Part shown: piece by piece, positions 1 to 7,378 of the stretch
Position numbering within the stretch: position 1 is the first letter of the stretch
How the letters are laid out: every line of letters starts with the position of its first letter
Assembly (NCBI RefSeq): GCF_009846865.1
Contig: NZ_WUWN01000033.1
Coordinates: 1-32,312, forward strand
Length of the DNA stretch: 32,312 nt
Origin: Puerhibacterium puerhi
Lineage (GTDB): Bacteria; Actinomycetota; Actinomycetes; Actinomycetales; Cellulomonadaceae
Direction: 5' to 3'
Position numbers and translations under genes: made by a program
Notes under the pieces: generated by a model
Told to the model about the DNA's origin: nothing
The model's input: only the letters and a program-made list of their open reading frames with translations
Databases searched by the model: none

Positions 1-600
1 GGTGCCCGCGGGCGACCGGCGTGCGGCCGCCTCCGCGGCGTCGCGCAGCCGGTCGAGCACCGACAGCGGCAGGGCCGAGACCACGTTGCCCGGCGGGCGG
101 CGGGCCACCACCGGGTGCGCCCGGGTGGGGGCGATGCGGCGCACGACCTCCCAGTACACCCCGAGGCGCCGCAGCTCGGCCGGGCCGGTCACCGCCTGCA
201 GCCGGGGGAACAGCTCGTCCTCCTCGTCCCGCACGTCCTCGCGCAGCACCTCGGCCAGGCGCTCGAGGACCGGTCCGCGCCCCGGGTCGTCGGCGTCGAG
301 GTCGTCCAGCCGGGTCACGAGCTCGTTGACCTCCTGGTGCTCCTGCTCCACCTCGAGGGTCAGGGCGTGCCCGTCCGGCAGCGCCCGGCGCATCACCGGC
401 CACAGGACCGACTCCTCGGCGAACGCGTGGGGGAACACGAGGCGGTAGATGCGCTGCAGGACCTCCTCCTGCTGCCGGCCGTGCGTGCCCTCCAGCTGCC
501 GCAGCAGCCGGTCGAGCCTGACGTGGTCGCGCTTCTGGCGCACGAGCACGCTCGTGCGCCCGCCCAGCTGCGCGTCGGTCTGCGCGGCGATCGAGGTCAT
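1..600 (-). CDS. Hemerythrin-like HHE domain protein, 3' end outside window
   Basis: The frame is open from ATG at 600 to the left edge (200 codons, no stop), so the C-terminus is missing. The predicted all-helical protein has the spacing of a hemerythrin HHE domain: H26 in an RDH motif, H58 followed by EE at 62-63 (PHAFAEE), H88 in EQEHQE, and an acidic DEEDELFP stretch at 125-132. HHE domains bind a di-iron centre and in actinobacteria act in redox, oxygen or NO responses; the specific role here is unknown. The His pair that usually precedes the acidic EE..LFP stretch reads E-D here, so one iron ligand may be absent. A Shine-Dalgarno-like GGAAGG lies about 10 bases before the start, supporting this ATG. 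The gene is divergent from the thiamine operon. Family assignment is fairly secure; metal binding is inferred. Confidence 0.8.
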   Translation of the reverse strand, partial: MTSIAAQTDAQLGGRTSVLVRQKRDHVRLDRLLRQLEGTHGRQQEEVLQRIYRLVFPHAFAEESVLWPVMRRALPDGHALTLEVEQEHQEVNELVTRLDDLDADDPGRGPVLERLAEVLREDVRDEEDELFPRLQAVTGPAELRRLGVYWEVVRRIAPTRAHPVVARRPPGNVVSALPLSVLDRLRDAAEAAARRSPAGT

Positions 601-720
601 GGCGGGCACCTTCCGGGCGACGAGCAGGGTGCGGGCACCGTACGGCCGGGCGACGGGGCACGCACCCGGCCGCCGGCGGCAGGGCCGCGGGACGGGCCTC
701 GCCCCGGTGCCGGCCCGCGG

Positions 721-726
721 TAGGCT
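721..726 (+). promoter_or_regulatory. Predicted -10 box of the thiamine operon
   Basis: TAGGCT matches the actinobacterial TANNNT -10 consensus. It would place the transcription start about 7 bases downstream, immediately before the first paired bases of the TPP aptamer. No convincing -35 hexamer is visible, which is common in these genomes. Confidence 0.6.
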
Positions 727-734
727 CTCAGGTG

Positions 735-824
735 AACGACAGGGGAGCGCCGTCGGGGCGCTGAGAGTGCGGGCCACCGCAGACCCTCGAACCTGATCCG
801 GTTAGCACCGGTGGAGGAAGTCGG
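735..824 (+). promoter_or_regulatory. TPP (thiamine pyrophosphate) riboswitch
   Basis: This is a TPP-sensing aptamer (THI box). The conserved elements are present in order: GGGGAGC at 742-748, the CTGAGA core at 761-766, and ACCCTCGAACCTGATCCGG at 783-801, followed by the GTTAGCACC and GGTGGAGGAA segments. CGAC (737-740) and GTCG (820-823) can close P1. It precedes thiB by about 100 bases. Downstream, CCTTCTCG (892-899) pairs completely, with one G-T wobble, with CGAGGAGG (905-912), which contains the thiB Shine-Dalgarno. This suggests translational control: ligand binding favours sequestration of the ribosome-binding site. The aptamer call is secure; the switching mechanism is inferred. Confidence 0.95.
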
Positions 825-891
825 GCTTCTCGATCCCTGCGCGCGCGTCGTCGGCGGCCGAGCGGCCACCGGCGGGGCGCGTGCGGGGCCC

Positions 892-912
892 CCTTCTCGA
901 CGTCCGAGGAGG
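892..912 (+). promoter_or_regulatory. SD-sequestering hairpin, riboswitch expression platform
   Basis: An 8-bp stem with a 5-base loop (ACGTC) covers the GAGGAGG ribosome-binding site of thiB, which ends 8 bases before ATG 921. A second copy of CTTCTCG just after the aptamer (826-832) could also pair with the SD, so two alternative foldings are possible. No poly-T tract follows, arguing against a transcription terminator. Confidence 0.6.
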
Positions 913-920
913 ACCATCGC

Positions 921-2033
921 ATGACCACCACGCACGGCGGGGCCGCCCGCCGGAGCACCGCACGCCTGGGCGCCGCCCGCCTGGGCGCCGTCACCGCCGT
1001 CGTCGGCCTGCTGCCGGCCCTGGCGGCCTGCGGCGGCAGCGGCGACGAGCCGGGCGCGAGCGCCGGCTCGGCGGCGTCGGGCACCGTCACGCTCGTCACC
1101 CACGACTCCTGGGCCGTGAGCGAGGACGTGCTCGCCGCGTTCGAGCAGCAGTCGGGCCTGGAGGTGAAGCAGGTGCCCGCCGGCGACGCCGGCACCCTGG
1201 CCAACCAGCTCGTGCTGACCAAGGACGCGCCGCTGGGCGACGTCGTCTTCGGCATCGACAACACGTTCGCCTCCCGCGTGATCGACGCCGGCGTGCTGGA
1301 CCCGTACACCCCGGCCGACCTGCCGGAGTCCGCTCAGCAGTACGCCGTCGGGGACGGCGGCGAGCTGACCCCGGTGGACATGGGCGACGTGTGCCTGAAC
1401 CTCGACACCGCCTGGTTCGACGAGCAGGGCGTCGAGCGGCCCGAGACCCTCGAGGACCTGACGAAGCCCGAGTACCGCGACCTCACCGTGGTCACCAACC
1501 CCGCCACCTCGTCGCCCGGCCTGGCGTTCCTGCTCGGCACCGTCGGCGCGTTCGGCGAGGACGGCTGGCAGGACTACTGGCAGCGGCTGCGCGACAACGG
1601 CCTCAAGGTCGACGACTCCTGGGAGGACGCGTACTACGCCGACTTCTCCGGGTCGGGCGAGGGCGGCCAGCGGCCGATCGTGCTGTCGTACGCCACGAGC
1701 CCGGCGTTCACCGTGACCGACGACGGCTCGGCGTCGACCACCGCGGCGATGCTGCAGACCTGCTTCCGCCAGGTGGAGTACGCCGGCGTGCTGCAGGGCG
1801 CCGCCAACCCCGCCGGCGCGCAGCAGCTCGTGGACTTCCTGGTGTCCGAGGCTTTCCAGGCCGACGTGCCCGGCCAGATGTACATGTACCCGGTGGACGA
1901 CACGGTCGAGCTGCCCGCCGACTGGCAGAAGTTCGCGCCGCTCGCCGAGCAGCCGTTCACCGTGGACCCGGCCGACGTCGCCGAGCACCGCGAGGAGTGG
2001 ATCGAGCAGTGGACGCAGACGGTCGTCGGCTGA
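921..2033 (+). CDS. thiB: Thiamine ABC transporter substrate-binding lipoprotein
   Basis: This 370-residue periplasmic-binding-type protein captures thiamine or its phosphates outside the membrane for the ThiP/ThiQ importer. The N-terminus has a basic region, a hydrophobic stretch and a lipobox LAAC (Cys37), so it should be a membrane-anchored lipoprotein. The mature part begins with the ThiB/TbpA-like pattern VTLVTHDSWAVSEDVL, followed by GDVVFGIDN. Those family features and the TPP riboswitch upstream identify the substrate. The start is set by GAGGAGG 8 bases upstream, itself inside the riboswitch expression platform. Its 3' end overlaps the predicted thiP start by 25 bases, so the genes are one operon. 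Regulation is expected to be repression by TPP. Confidence 0.92.
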   Translation: MTTTHGGAARRSTARLGAARLGAVTAVVGLLPALAACGGSGDEPGASAGSAASGTVTLVTHDSWAVSEDVLAAFEQQSGLEVKQVPAGDAGTLANQLVLTKDAPLGDVVFGIDNTFASRVIDAGVLDPYTPADLPESAQQYAVGDGGELTPVDMGDVCLNLDTAWFDEQGVERPETLEDLTKPEYRDLTVVTNPATSSPGLAFLLGTVGAFGEDGWQDYWQRLRDNGLKVDDSWEDAYYADFSGSGEGGQRPIVLSYATSPAFTVTDDGSASTTAAMLQTCFRQVEYAGVLQGAANPAGAQQLVDFLVSEAFQADVPGQMYMYPVDDTVELPADWQKFAPLAEQPFTVDPADVAEHREEWIEQWTQTVVG

Positions 2034-3775
2034 CGGCTCCTGCGCTGCGCGGCCGGCGCGGCGCGCCCGGCCGCGGCGGCGCGCTCGGCCGCGGCGCCGG
2101 CTGGGCGCTCGCGGCCGGCGTGCCGCTGCTGTTCCTCGGCGTGTTCTTCGCCTGGCCGGTGGTCGCGCTGGTCGGGCGCGGCTTCCTGGCCGACGGCGGG
2201 ACGGTGGCCGGCGGCGTCGACCTGTCCGGCTTCCGCGACGTGCTGACCTCGCCGCGCACCTGGCGGCTGGTCGGGCTCACGCTCGGGCAGGCCGCGGCCG
2301 GCTCGGCGGCGTCGGTGCTGCTCGGGCTGCCGGCCGCCTACGTGCTGTACCGCTGCCGGTTCCCCGGCCGCACCCTCGTGCGCGGCCTGGTCACGGTGCC
2401 GTTCGTGCTGCCCTCGGTGGTGGTCGGCGTCGCGTTCTCCGCGCTGCTGCAGCCCGGCGGCCTGCTCGGCTGGGCACACCTCGAGGAGACGTTCCTGGCC
2501 GTCGTGCTCGCCCTGGTGTTCTTCAACTACGCGGTGGTGGTGCGCACCGTCGGCGGCCTGTGGGAGCGGCTCGACCCGCGCGCCGAGCAGGCCGCCCGGG
2601 CGCTCGGCGCCTCGCCGTGGCGGGCCTTCCGCACGGTCACCCTGCCGGCGCTCGCCCCGGCCATCGCCTCGGCGGCCGCCGTGGTCTTCCTGTTCTGCGC
2701 GACGGCGTTCGGCGTCGTGCTGGTGCTCGGCGGCATCCGCTACGGCACGATCGAGACGGAGATCTGGACCCGCACCACCCAGTTCCTCGACCTGCGCACG
2801 GCCGCGGTGCTCTCCGTCCTGCAGCTCGTGGTCGTCGCCGGCGCCCTGGCGGTGTCCTCCCGCGCCCGGGCCCGCCGCGAGCACGCGCTCGACCTGCAGC
2901 CGGAGCGCGCCGCGGCCCAGCCGCTGGACCTGCGCCGCGCGCCCGACGCCGTCGCCGCGACGGTCACGGCCCTGACCGTCGCCGGCCTGCTCCTGCTGCC
3001 GCTGGCCGGGCTGGTGCTGCGCTCGTTCCGCGCCGCCGACGGCACCTGGGGCCTGGACAACTACGTCGCGCTCGGCACGACCGGCGGGCGCAACGCCCTG
3101 GTGGTCACGGTGTGGGAGGCGCTGGCGACGTCGCTGCGCACCGCGGTGCTGGCCGCCGTGATCGCCGTCGTCGTCGGCGGGCTGGTGGCCCTCGTGGTCT
3201 CGCGCCGGCCGCGGGCCCGTGCGGCCCGCCGGGCCGTCGGGGTGCTCGACGCGGTGTTCATGCTGCCCCTGGGGGTCTCGGCCGTGACCGTCGGCTTCGG
3301 GTTCCTCGTGACGCTCGACCGGCCGCTCGGCCTGGACGTCGACCTGCGCACGTCGGGCCTGCTGGTGCCCGTCGCGCAGGCGGTGGTGGCGGTCCCGCTG
3401 GTGGTGCGCACCGTGCTGCCGGTGCTGCGGGCGATCGACCCGCGCCTGCGCGAGGCCGCGTCCGTGCTCGGCGCCGCGCCGGGGCGGGTGCTGCGCGACG
3501 TCGACCTGCCGGTCGCGCTGCGCTCGCTGGGCCTGGCGATCGGCTTCGCGTTCGCCGTGTCGCTCGGGGAGTTCGGTGCGACGTCGTTCCTGGCCCGGCC
3601 GGACGCGGCGACGCTGCCCGTGGTGATCTTCCGGCTCATCGGCCGGCCGGGCGCGGAGAACTACGGGATGGCGCTGGCCGCGTCCGTGGTGCTGGCGGTG
3701 CTCACCGCCGCGGTGATGATGCTGGCCGAACGGCTGCGCGGGGACCGCCTCGGGGCGGCCGGAGGGGAGTTCTGA
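2009..3775 (+). CDS. thiP: Thiamine ABC transporter permease, fused two-domain
   Basis: A membrane permease of about 588 residues with two homologous halves, each ending in the cytoplasmic EAA loop that contacts the ATPase: EQAARALGASPWRAF from about residue 193 and REAASVLGAAPGRVL from about 481. This duplicated architecture and length are typical of ThiP (E. coli ThiP is about 536 aa) and related iron permeases; the riboswitch and thiB decide for thiamine. The frame is open far upstream of the plausible start. I chose GTG 2009 because GGAG lies about 11 bases before it and it leaves a short N-terminal tail before the first membrane helix. It overlaps thiB by 25 bases. The stop overlaps the thiQ start (TGATG), suggesting translational coupling. 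Confidence 0.9.
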   Translation: MDADGRRLTAPALRGRRGAPGRGGALGRGAGWALAAGVPLLFLGVFFAWPVVALVGRGFLADGGTVAGGVDLSGFRDVLTSPRTWRLVGLTLGQAAAGSAASVLLGLPAAYVLYRCRFPGRTLVRGLVTVPFVLPSVVVGVAFSALLQPGGLLGWAHLEETFLAVVLALVFFNYAVVVRTVGGLWERLDPRAEQAARALGASPWRAFRTVTLPALAPAIASAAAVVFLFCATAFGVVLVLGGIRYGTIETEIWTRTTQFLDLRTAAVLSVLQLVVVAGALAVSSRARARREHALDLQPERAAAQPLDLRRAPDAVAATVTALTVAGLLLLPLAGLVLRSFRAADGTWGLDNYVALGTTGGRNALVVTVWEALATSLRTAVLAAVIAVVVGGLVALVVSRRPRARAARRAVGVLDAVFMLPLGVSAVTVGFGFLVTLDRPLGLDVDLRTSGLLVPVAQAVVAVPLVVRTVLPVLRAIDPRLREAASVLGAAPGRVLRDVDLPVALRSLGLAIGFAFAVSLGEFGATSFLARPDAATLPVVIFRLIGRPGAENYGMALAASVVLAVLTAAVMMLAERLRGDRLGAAGGEF

Positions 3776-4962
3776 TGGGCCTGCGGGTGCGCGACGCCGT
3801 CGTGCGGTACGAGGGCACGACGGCGGTGGGCGGCGTCTCGCTCGACGTGGCCGACGGCGAGGTGCTGGCCCTGCTGGGCCCCAGCGGCTGCGGCAAGTCG
3901 TCGCTGCTGCGCGCGGTGGCCGGGCTGGAGCCCCTGGCCGCGGGGGGCGTGGCCTTCGACGGGCAGGACCTGGCCGGCGTGCCGGTGCACCGGCGCGGGT
4001 TCGGGCTGCTGTTCCAGGACGGGCAGCTCTTCGCGCACCGCGACGTGGCGGGCAACGTCGCCTACGGGCTGGAGACGGCCCGCGTGCCGCGCGCCGAGCG
4101 GCGCGAGCGGGGGCGCGAGCTGCTCGAGCTCGTGGGGCTCGCCGGGTACGAGCGCCGGGCGGTGAGCACGCTGTCGGGCGGCGAGCGGCAGCGCGTCGCC
4201 CTGGCCCGCGCGCTGGCGCCCCGTCCCCGCCTGCTGCTGCTCGACGAGCCGTTCTCCGCCCTGGACCGCGGGCTGCGCGAGCGGCTCGCCGTCGAGGTGC
4301 GCGCCATCCTCACGCGCACCGGCACCACCGCCGTCTTCGTCACCCACGACCACGACGAGGCGTTCACCGTGGCCGACCGGGTGGCGGTCATGGGCGCGCC
4401 CGAGCCGGGCGGTGCGGGCTCCGGCCCGCGAGCGTCCGACGTCGCCGGCACGGCCGCCGAGGACGACGCGGCGGGACGCTCGTCGGGAGGCGTGCTGCTG
4501 CAGGTGGCGGCCCCCGAGGAGCTGTGGCGCGCCCCGGCGTCCCGGCGGGTGGCCCGGTTCCTGGGCTACCAGGCGTTCGTGCCGCTGGCGGGGCCCGAGG
4601 CCCTGCCCGGCAGCGACGGGCCCGGCGGGGCGGGCCGCGACGGCTGGCTCGCCGTCGGGCCGGCCGGGCTGCGCGTCCTGCCCCCCGACGTGTCAGAACC
4701 TCGGTGGGGTACGGCGCACCCGGGTCCTGACAGGCCGGGAGGTGGCGGGGCGGCAGGCGGGTGGACCGGCGAGGCGGTCGGGTCGGTGTTCCGGCGCGGT
4801 CGCACCGAGGTCACCGTCGACGTCGATCTGGGCGCCGGCGTCCAGCGCCTCGCCGCGGTGCTCGACGGCGCCGCCGGCACCGCCGGCACCGGCGCGCCGG
4901 CGCCGGGCGACAAGGTGACCGTGGCGCTCGACCCGGCGGGCTGCGCCGTCGTCCGCGGCTGA
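3775..4962 (+). CDS. thiQ: Thiamine ABC transporter ATP-binding protein with linker insertions
   Basis: This 395-residue ATPase energises thiamine import through ThiBP. It shows Walker A GPSGCGKSS (35-43), the signature LSGGERQR (133-140), Walker B LLLLDEP with D157-E158, and H191 of the H-loop, followed by a C-terminal TOBE-like regulatory region. ATG 3775 overlaps the thiP stop and follows GGAGGGGAG. Two oddities: about 30 low-complexity Gly/Ala/Ser/Asp residues (about 209-238) interrupt the usual turn between the Asp-rich D-A-V-M region and the PEEL segment. In addition, residues about 306-319 are encoded by a 42-base inverted repeat. Both lie outside the catalytic core, so function is probably kept. 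Its stop codon lies at the first base pairs of a 17-base tandem repeat. Confidence 0.9.
   Translation: MGLRVRDAVVRYEGTTAVGGVSLDVADGEVLALLGPSGCGKSSLLRAVAGLEPLAAGGVAFDGQDLAGVPVHRRGFGLLFQDGQLFAHRDVAGNVAYGLETARVPRAERRERGRELLELVGLAGYERRAVSTLSGGERQRVALARALAPRPRLLLLDEPFSALDRGLRERLAVEVRAILTRTGTTAVFVTHDHDEAFTVADRVAVMGAPEPGGAGSGPRASDVAGTAAEDDAAGRSSGGVLLQVAAPEELWRAPASRRVARFLGYQAFVPLAGPEALPGSDGPGGAGRDGWLAVGPAGLRVLPPDVSEPRWGTAHPGPDRPGGGGAAGGWTGEAVGSVFRRGRTEVTVDVDLGAGVQRLAAVLDGAAGTAGTGAPAPGDKVTVALDPAGCAVVRG
4691..4732 (+). repeat. 42-bp imperfect palindrome inside thiQ
   Basis: TGTCAGAACCTCGGTG (4691-4706) and CACCCGGGTCCTGACA (4717-4732) form an inverted repeat with 13 of 16 positions paired. The element is exactly 42 bases (14 codons) and sits in a Pro/Gly-rich linker of the TOBE-like region. 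It looks like a small palindromic element inserted in frame. The left half also resembles the TGTCRG...TACGGT layout of actinobacterial PafBC/RecA-NDp damage promoters, but the spacing is off by about 3 bases. Confidence 0.6.
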
Positions 4963-5029
4963 CCGGCTCACCGCCCGGACCGGCTCACCGCCCGGACCGG
5001 CTCACCGCCCGGACCGGCTCACCGGCCCG
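4961..5029 (+). repeat. 17-bp tandem repeat between thiQ and prsW-like gene
   Basis: Three exact 17-base units GACCGGCTCACCGCCCG (4961-4977, 4978-4994, 4995-5011) are followed by a fourth with one inserted base (5012-5029). They fill the whole gap between two convergent genes and begin within the thiQ stop codon. No long hairpin or T-tract is visible. Confidence 0.9.
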
Positions 5030-6205
5030 TCAGCGCAGCATGCCCGGCGGCGCGGGCGGCCCGGAGCCGCGCAGGCGGCGCGCCGCCTCGGCGCCGAGGA
5101 ACGCCTGCCGCGCCGCGTACATCAGCGCGACCAGCGGCTGGCGGCGCATCTCGAACTCGGCGCGCTCGACGCCGCCGCGGTCGGCGCGCTGGTGCAGCAG
5201 CGCGAGCTCGACGGCGGCCTGCTGGTAGTCGGTCATGGCGCGTGCGGTGGCCGTCCCGCCCGCCGCGCGGGCCCACACCCGGGCGGCGCGGCGCGCCGGC
5301 ATGCTCGAGAGCATCCGCACCTCCTGCGCGGTGACCGCGCCGGTCATCGCGTACGGCGGCAGGTAGCGCCCGACCATCGCGACGGTCCGGGCGCGGTCGA
5401 CGCGGACCACCACGAGCAGCACCACCAGGACGACGAAGCCGACCCCGTAGGCGAACAGCACGCCGGCGAACCCGAACGCCGTCGCGCCGTTCCACAGGGC
5501 GTGCAGCGCCATCGCGCCGAGGAGGCCGAGGAACGCCGGCGCCAGGCGGCCGGCGCCGGGACGCCGCGTCGCCGCGGCAGCGATCCCCACGCCGGTGAGC
5601 GACGTGCACAGCGGGTGCAGCAGCGGTGTCAGGATGCCGCGGGCGAGGAACGTCGCCTCGAGCTGACCGACCTGCGCCGTCATCGTGTAGTAGCTGACGT
5701 TCTCCACGGTGGCGAAGCCGAGCCCCACCATCGAGCCGTAGATGATGCCGTCGGTGGGCCCGTTGAGCTCGTGCCGGCGCAGCCACAGCATGCCGAACAG
5801 CACGGCGCCCTTGAGCGTCTCCTCCACCACCGGAGCCCCGAGCGTGGCGCTGAGGTACTGGCCGAGGTCGGGGCCGAACAGCGGCTCGAGGAGCAGCTCG
5901 TAGCCGAGGGTGTTGACGAACATCGCGACCAGCACGGCCACCCCGGCGCCCCACAGGAACGCCAGGACCAGGGCGTCGGGCGGCTCGGGCTCGAGCCGGT
6001 CGAGCGCCAGGATGCCGGACAGCAGCAGCGGCAGAGGCAGCAGGGCCAGCAGCAGCCCGACGACGAAGCTGGGGCCCTCGAGCGCGATGACGCCGAGCGC
6101 GACCAGCAGGCACACCGAGGAGATCGCGATCACGAGGATCGTCAGGACGGACGGCCGGGCGGTCGAGCGTCCGGCCAGGATCGCCCGGGGGTCGAGGGCG
6201 GACAT
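5030..6205 (-). CDS. PrsW-family intramembrane metalloprotease
   Basis: A 391-residue multi-pass membrane protein. The hallmarks of the PrsW family (related to CPBP/ABI proteases) are present: VVEETLKG (126-133, the paired glutamates), FATVEN (E169), H197 in a membrane segment (LLHPLC), and LHALWN further on. These residues are thought to bind a catalytic zinc. B. subtilis PrsW cleaves the anti-sigma factor RsiW; no anti-sigma gene lies nearby, so the substrate here is unknown. About 110 residues after the last membrane helix are soluble and charged. The frame stays open upstream, but ATG 6205 is favoured because TAGCAT lies 7 bases before it, the arrangement of a leaderless transcript, and because upstream sequence codes only Arg/Pro-rich residues. 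Converges on thiQ. Confidence 0.88.
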   Translation of the reverse strand: MSALDPRAILAGRSTARPSVLTILVIAISSVCLLVALGVIALEGPSFVVGLLLALLPLPLLLSGILALDRLEPEPPDALVLAFLWGAGVAVLVAMFVNTLGYELLLEPLFGPDLGQYLSATLGAPVVEETLKGAVLFGMLWLRRHELNGPTDGIIYGSMVGLGFATVENVSYYTMTAQVGQLEATFLARGILTPLLHPLCTSLTGVGIAAAATRRPGAGRLAPAFLGLLGAMALHALWNGATAFGFAGVLFAYGVGFVVLVVLLVVVRVDRARTVAMVGRYLPPYAMTGAVTAQEVRMLSSMPARRAARVWARAAGGTATARAMTDYQQAAVELALLHQRADRGGVERAEFEMRRQPLVALMYAARQAFLGAEAARRLRGSGPPAPPGMLR

Positions 6206-6212
6206 GCCTCGG

Positions 6213-6218
6213 ATGCTA
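6213..6218 (-). promoter_or_regulatory. Leaderless -10 box for PrsW-like gene
   Basis: TAGCAT (minus strand) ends 7 bases before ATG 6205, so transcription should begin at or next to the start codon. No Shine-Dalgarno fits between. Confidence 0.6.
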
Positions 6219-6332
6219 CGGGGCCGCCCGCCCGCCCGCGCCCGGCGGCCCTGCGGGTGCCAGGGCGGGCGGCGGGGCGGGCGCCAGGGCGGGCGCCGGA
6301 CCGGGTGCCGGGGCGGGCGGGCGGCGGGGCGG

Positions 6333-7202
6333 TCAGCCGGCGGCGCTGAGCCGCTCGACCTCCTCGGGCGTGAGCTCGAGCTCGGCCGCGCGCGCCGAGT
6401 CCTGGATCGACTCGGGCCGGGAGGCACCCGGGATCGGGATCACCACGGGGGCGAGCGCCAGCTCCCAGGCGAGCGCCACCTGGAACGGGCTGACGCCGTG
6501 CGCCTGCGCGACCTCGAGGAACGGCGCGAACTCGGGTCCGAGCTCGCCCGAGCGGGCCAGCGAGATGCCGCCGAGCGGGCTCCACGGCAGGAACGCGATG
6601 CCGAGCTCGGCGCACAGCTCGAGCTCGGGCAGCGACGAGCGGAACCGCGGCGAGAACTGGTTCTGCACCGAGACCAGCCGCCCGCCGAGGATCTCCTGGG
6701 CCTGGCGGATCTGGTCGGGGTCGGCGTTCGAGATGCCGGCCCGCTCGATGACGCCCTCGTCCAGCAGGTCGCGGATGGCGCCGACCGAGTCGGCGTACGG
6801 GACCTCGGGGTCCGGGCGGTGGAACTGGTAGAGCCCGATGGCCTCCACGCCGAGCCGCTTCGCGGACGCCTTCGCCGCCTCCTTGAGGTACTCGGGGCGG
6901 CCGTTCTTCGTCCAGCTGCCGTCACCGGGGCGCAGGTGGCCGCCCTTCGTGGCCACCAGGACGTCCGAGGTGTCGCCGCCGTACGAGCGCAGCGCGCGGG
7001 CGATGAGCTCCTCGTTGTGGCCGACCTCGTCGGCGTGCAGGTGGTAGGAGTCGGCGGTGTCGACGAAGGTCACGCCGGCGTCGAGGGCGGCGTGGATCGT
7101 CGCGACCGACCGGGCCTCGTCGGGCCGGCCTTCGATCGACATCGGCATGCCGCCGAGGCCGACGGCGCTCACCTGACGGTCGCCGAGGGTGCGGGTCTGC
7201 AT
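6333..7202 (-). CDS. Aldo/keto reductase
   Basis: This 289-residue NADPH-dependent oxidoreductase has the AKR (alpha/beta)8-barrel pattern. The catalytic tetrad is visible as D48 and Y53 (VDTADSYH), K86 (VATKGG) and H128 (YQFHRPD); AGISN and the late IPGASRPE segment fit cofactor binding. It reduces aldehydes or ketones; the substrate cannot be told from sequence. The start is supported by GGGAGGA 7 bases before ATG 7202. It lies on the same strand as the PrsW-like gene downstream, with 127 bases of G/C-rich GGGCGGGC-type sequence between, and is divergent from the DHFR-like gene. A possible -10 (TAGCGT, minus strand, 7284-7289) lies about 82 bases upstream. Confidence 0.92.
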   Translation of the reverse strand: MQTRTLGDRQVSAVGLGGMPMSIEGRPDEARSVATIHAALDAGVTFVDTADSYHLHADEVGHNEELIARALRSYGGDTSDVLVATKGGHLRPGDGSWTKNGRPEYLKEAAKASAKRLGVEAIGLYQFHRPDPEVPYADSVGAIRDLLDEGVIERAGISNADPDQIRQAQEILGGRLVSVQNQFSPRFRSSLPELELCAELGIAFLPWSPLGGISLARSGELGPEFAPFLEVAQAHGVSPFQVALAWELALAPVVIPIPGASRPESIQDSARAAELELTPEEVERLSAAG

Positions 7203-7378
7203 GGTTGGTCCTCCCGTCGGGTCCGCGGAGGTCTGGTGTCGGGATCGCCGGTGCCGGGATCGAGGAGCCGCGGGCCGTCCGCCACGCTACGCACCGGCGA
7301 TGATTCCCGCCCGGCGGCGCCGTCTACCCGGCGCACCCCGCCTGCGCGGCACCCGCTCCCGGAACCGAAGGACCCACC

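Noticed and set aside
881-3775. Continuous open frame that could read as one fused protein covering thiB and thiP regions
   Set aside because: The part before 2009 is Arg/Ala/Gly-rich shadow of thiB in another frame; the lipoprotein thiB in its own frame is clearly real.
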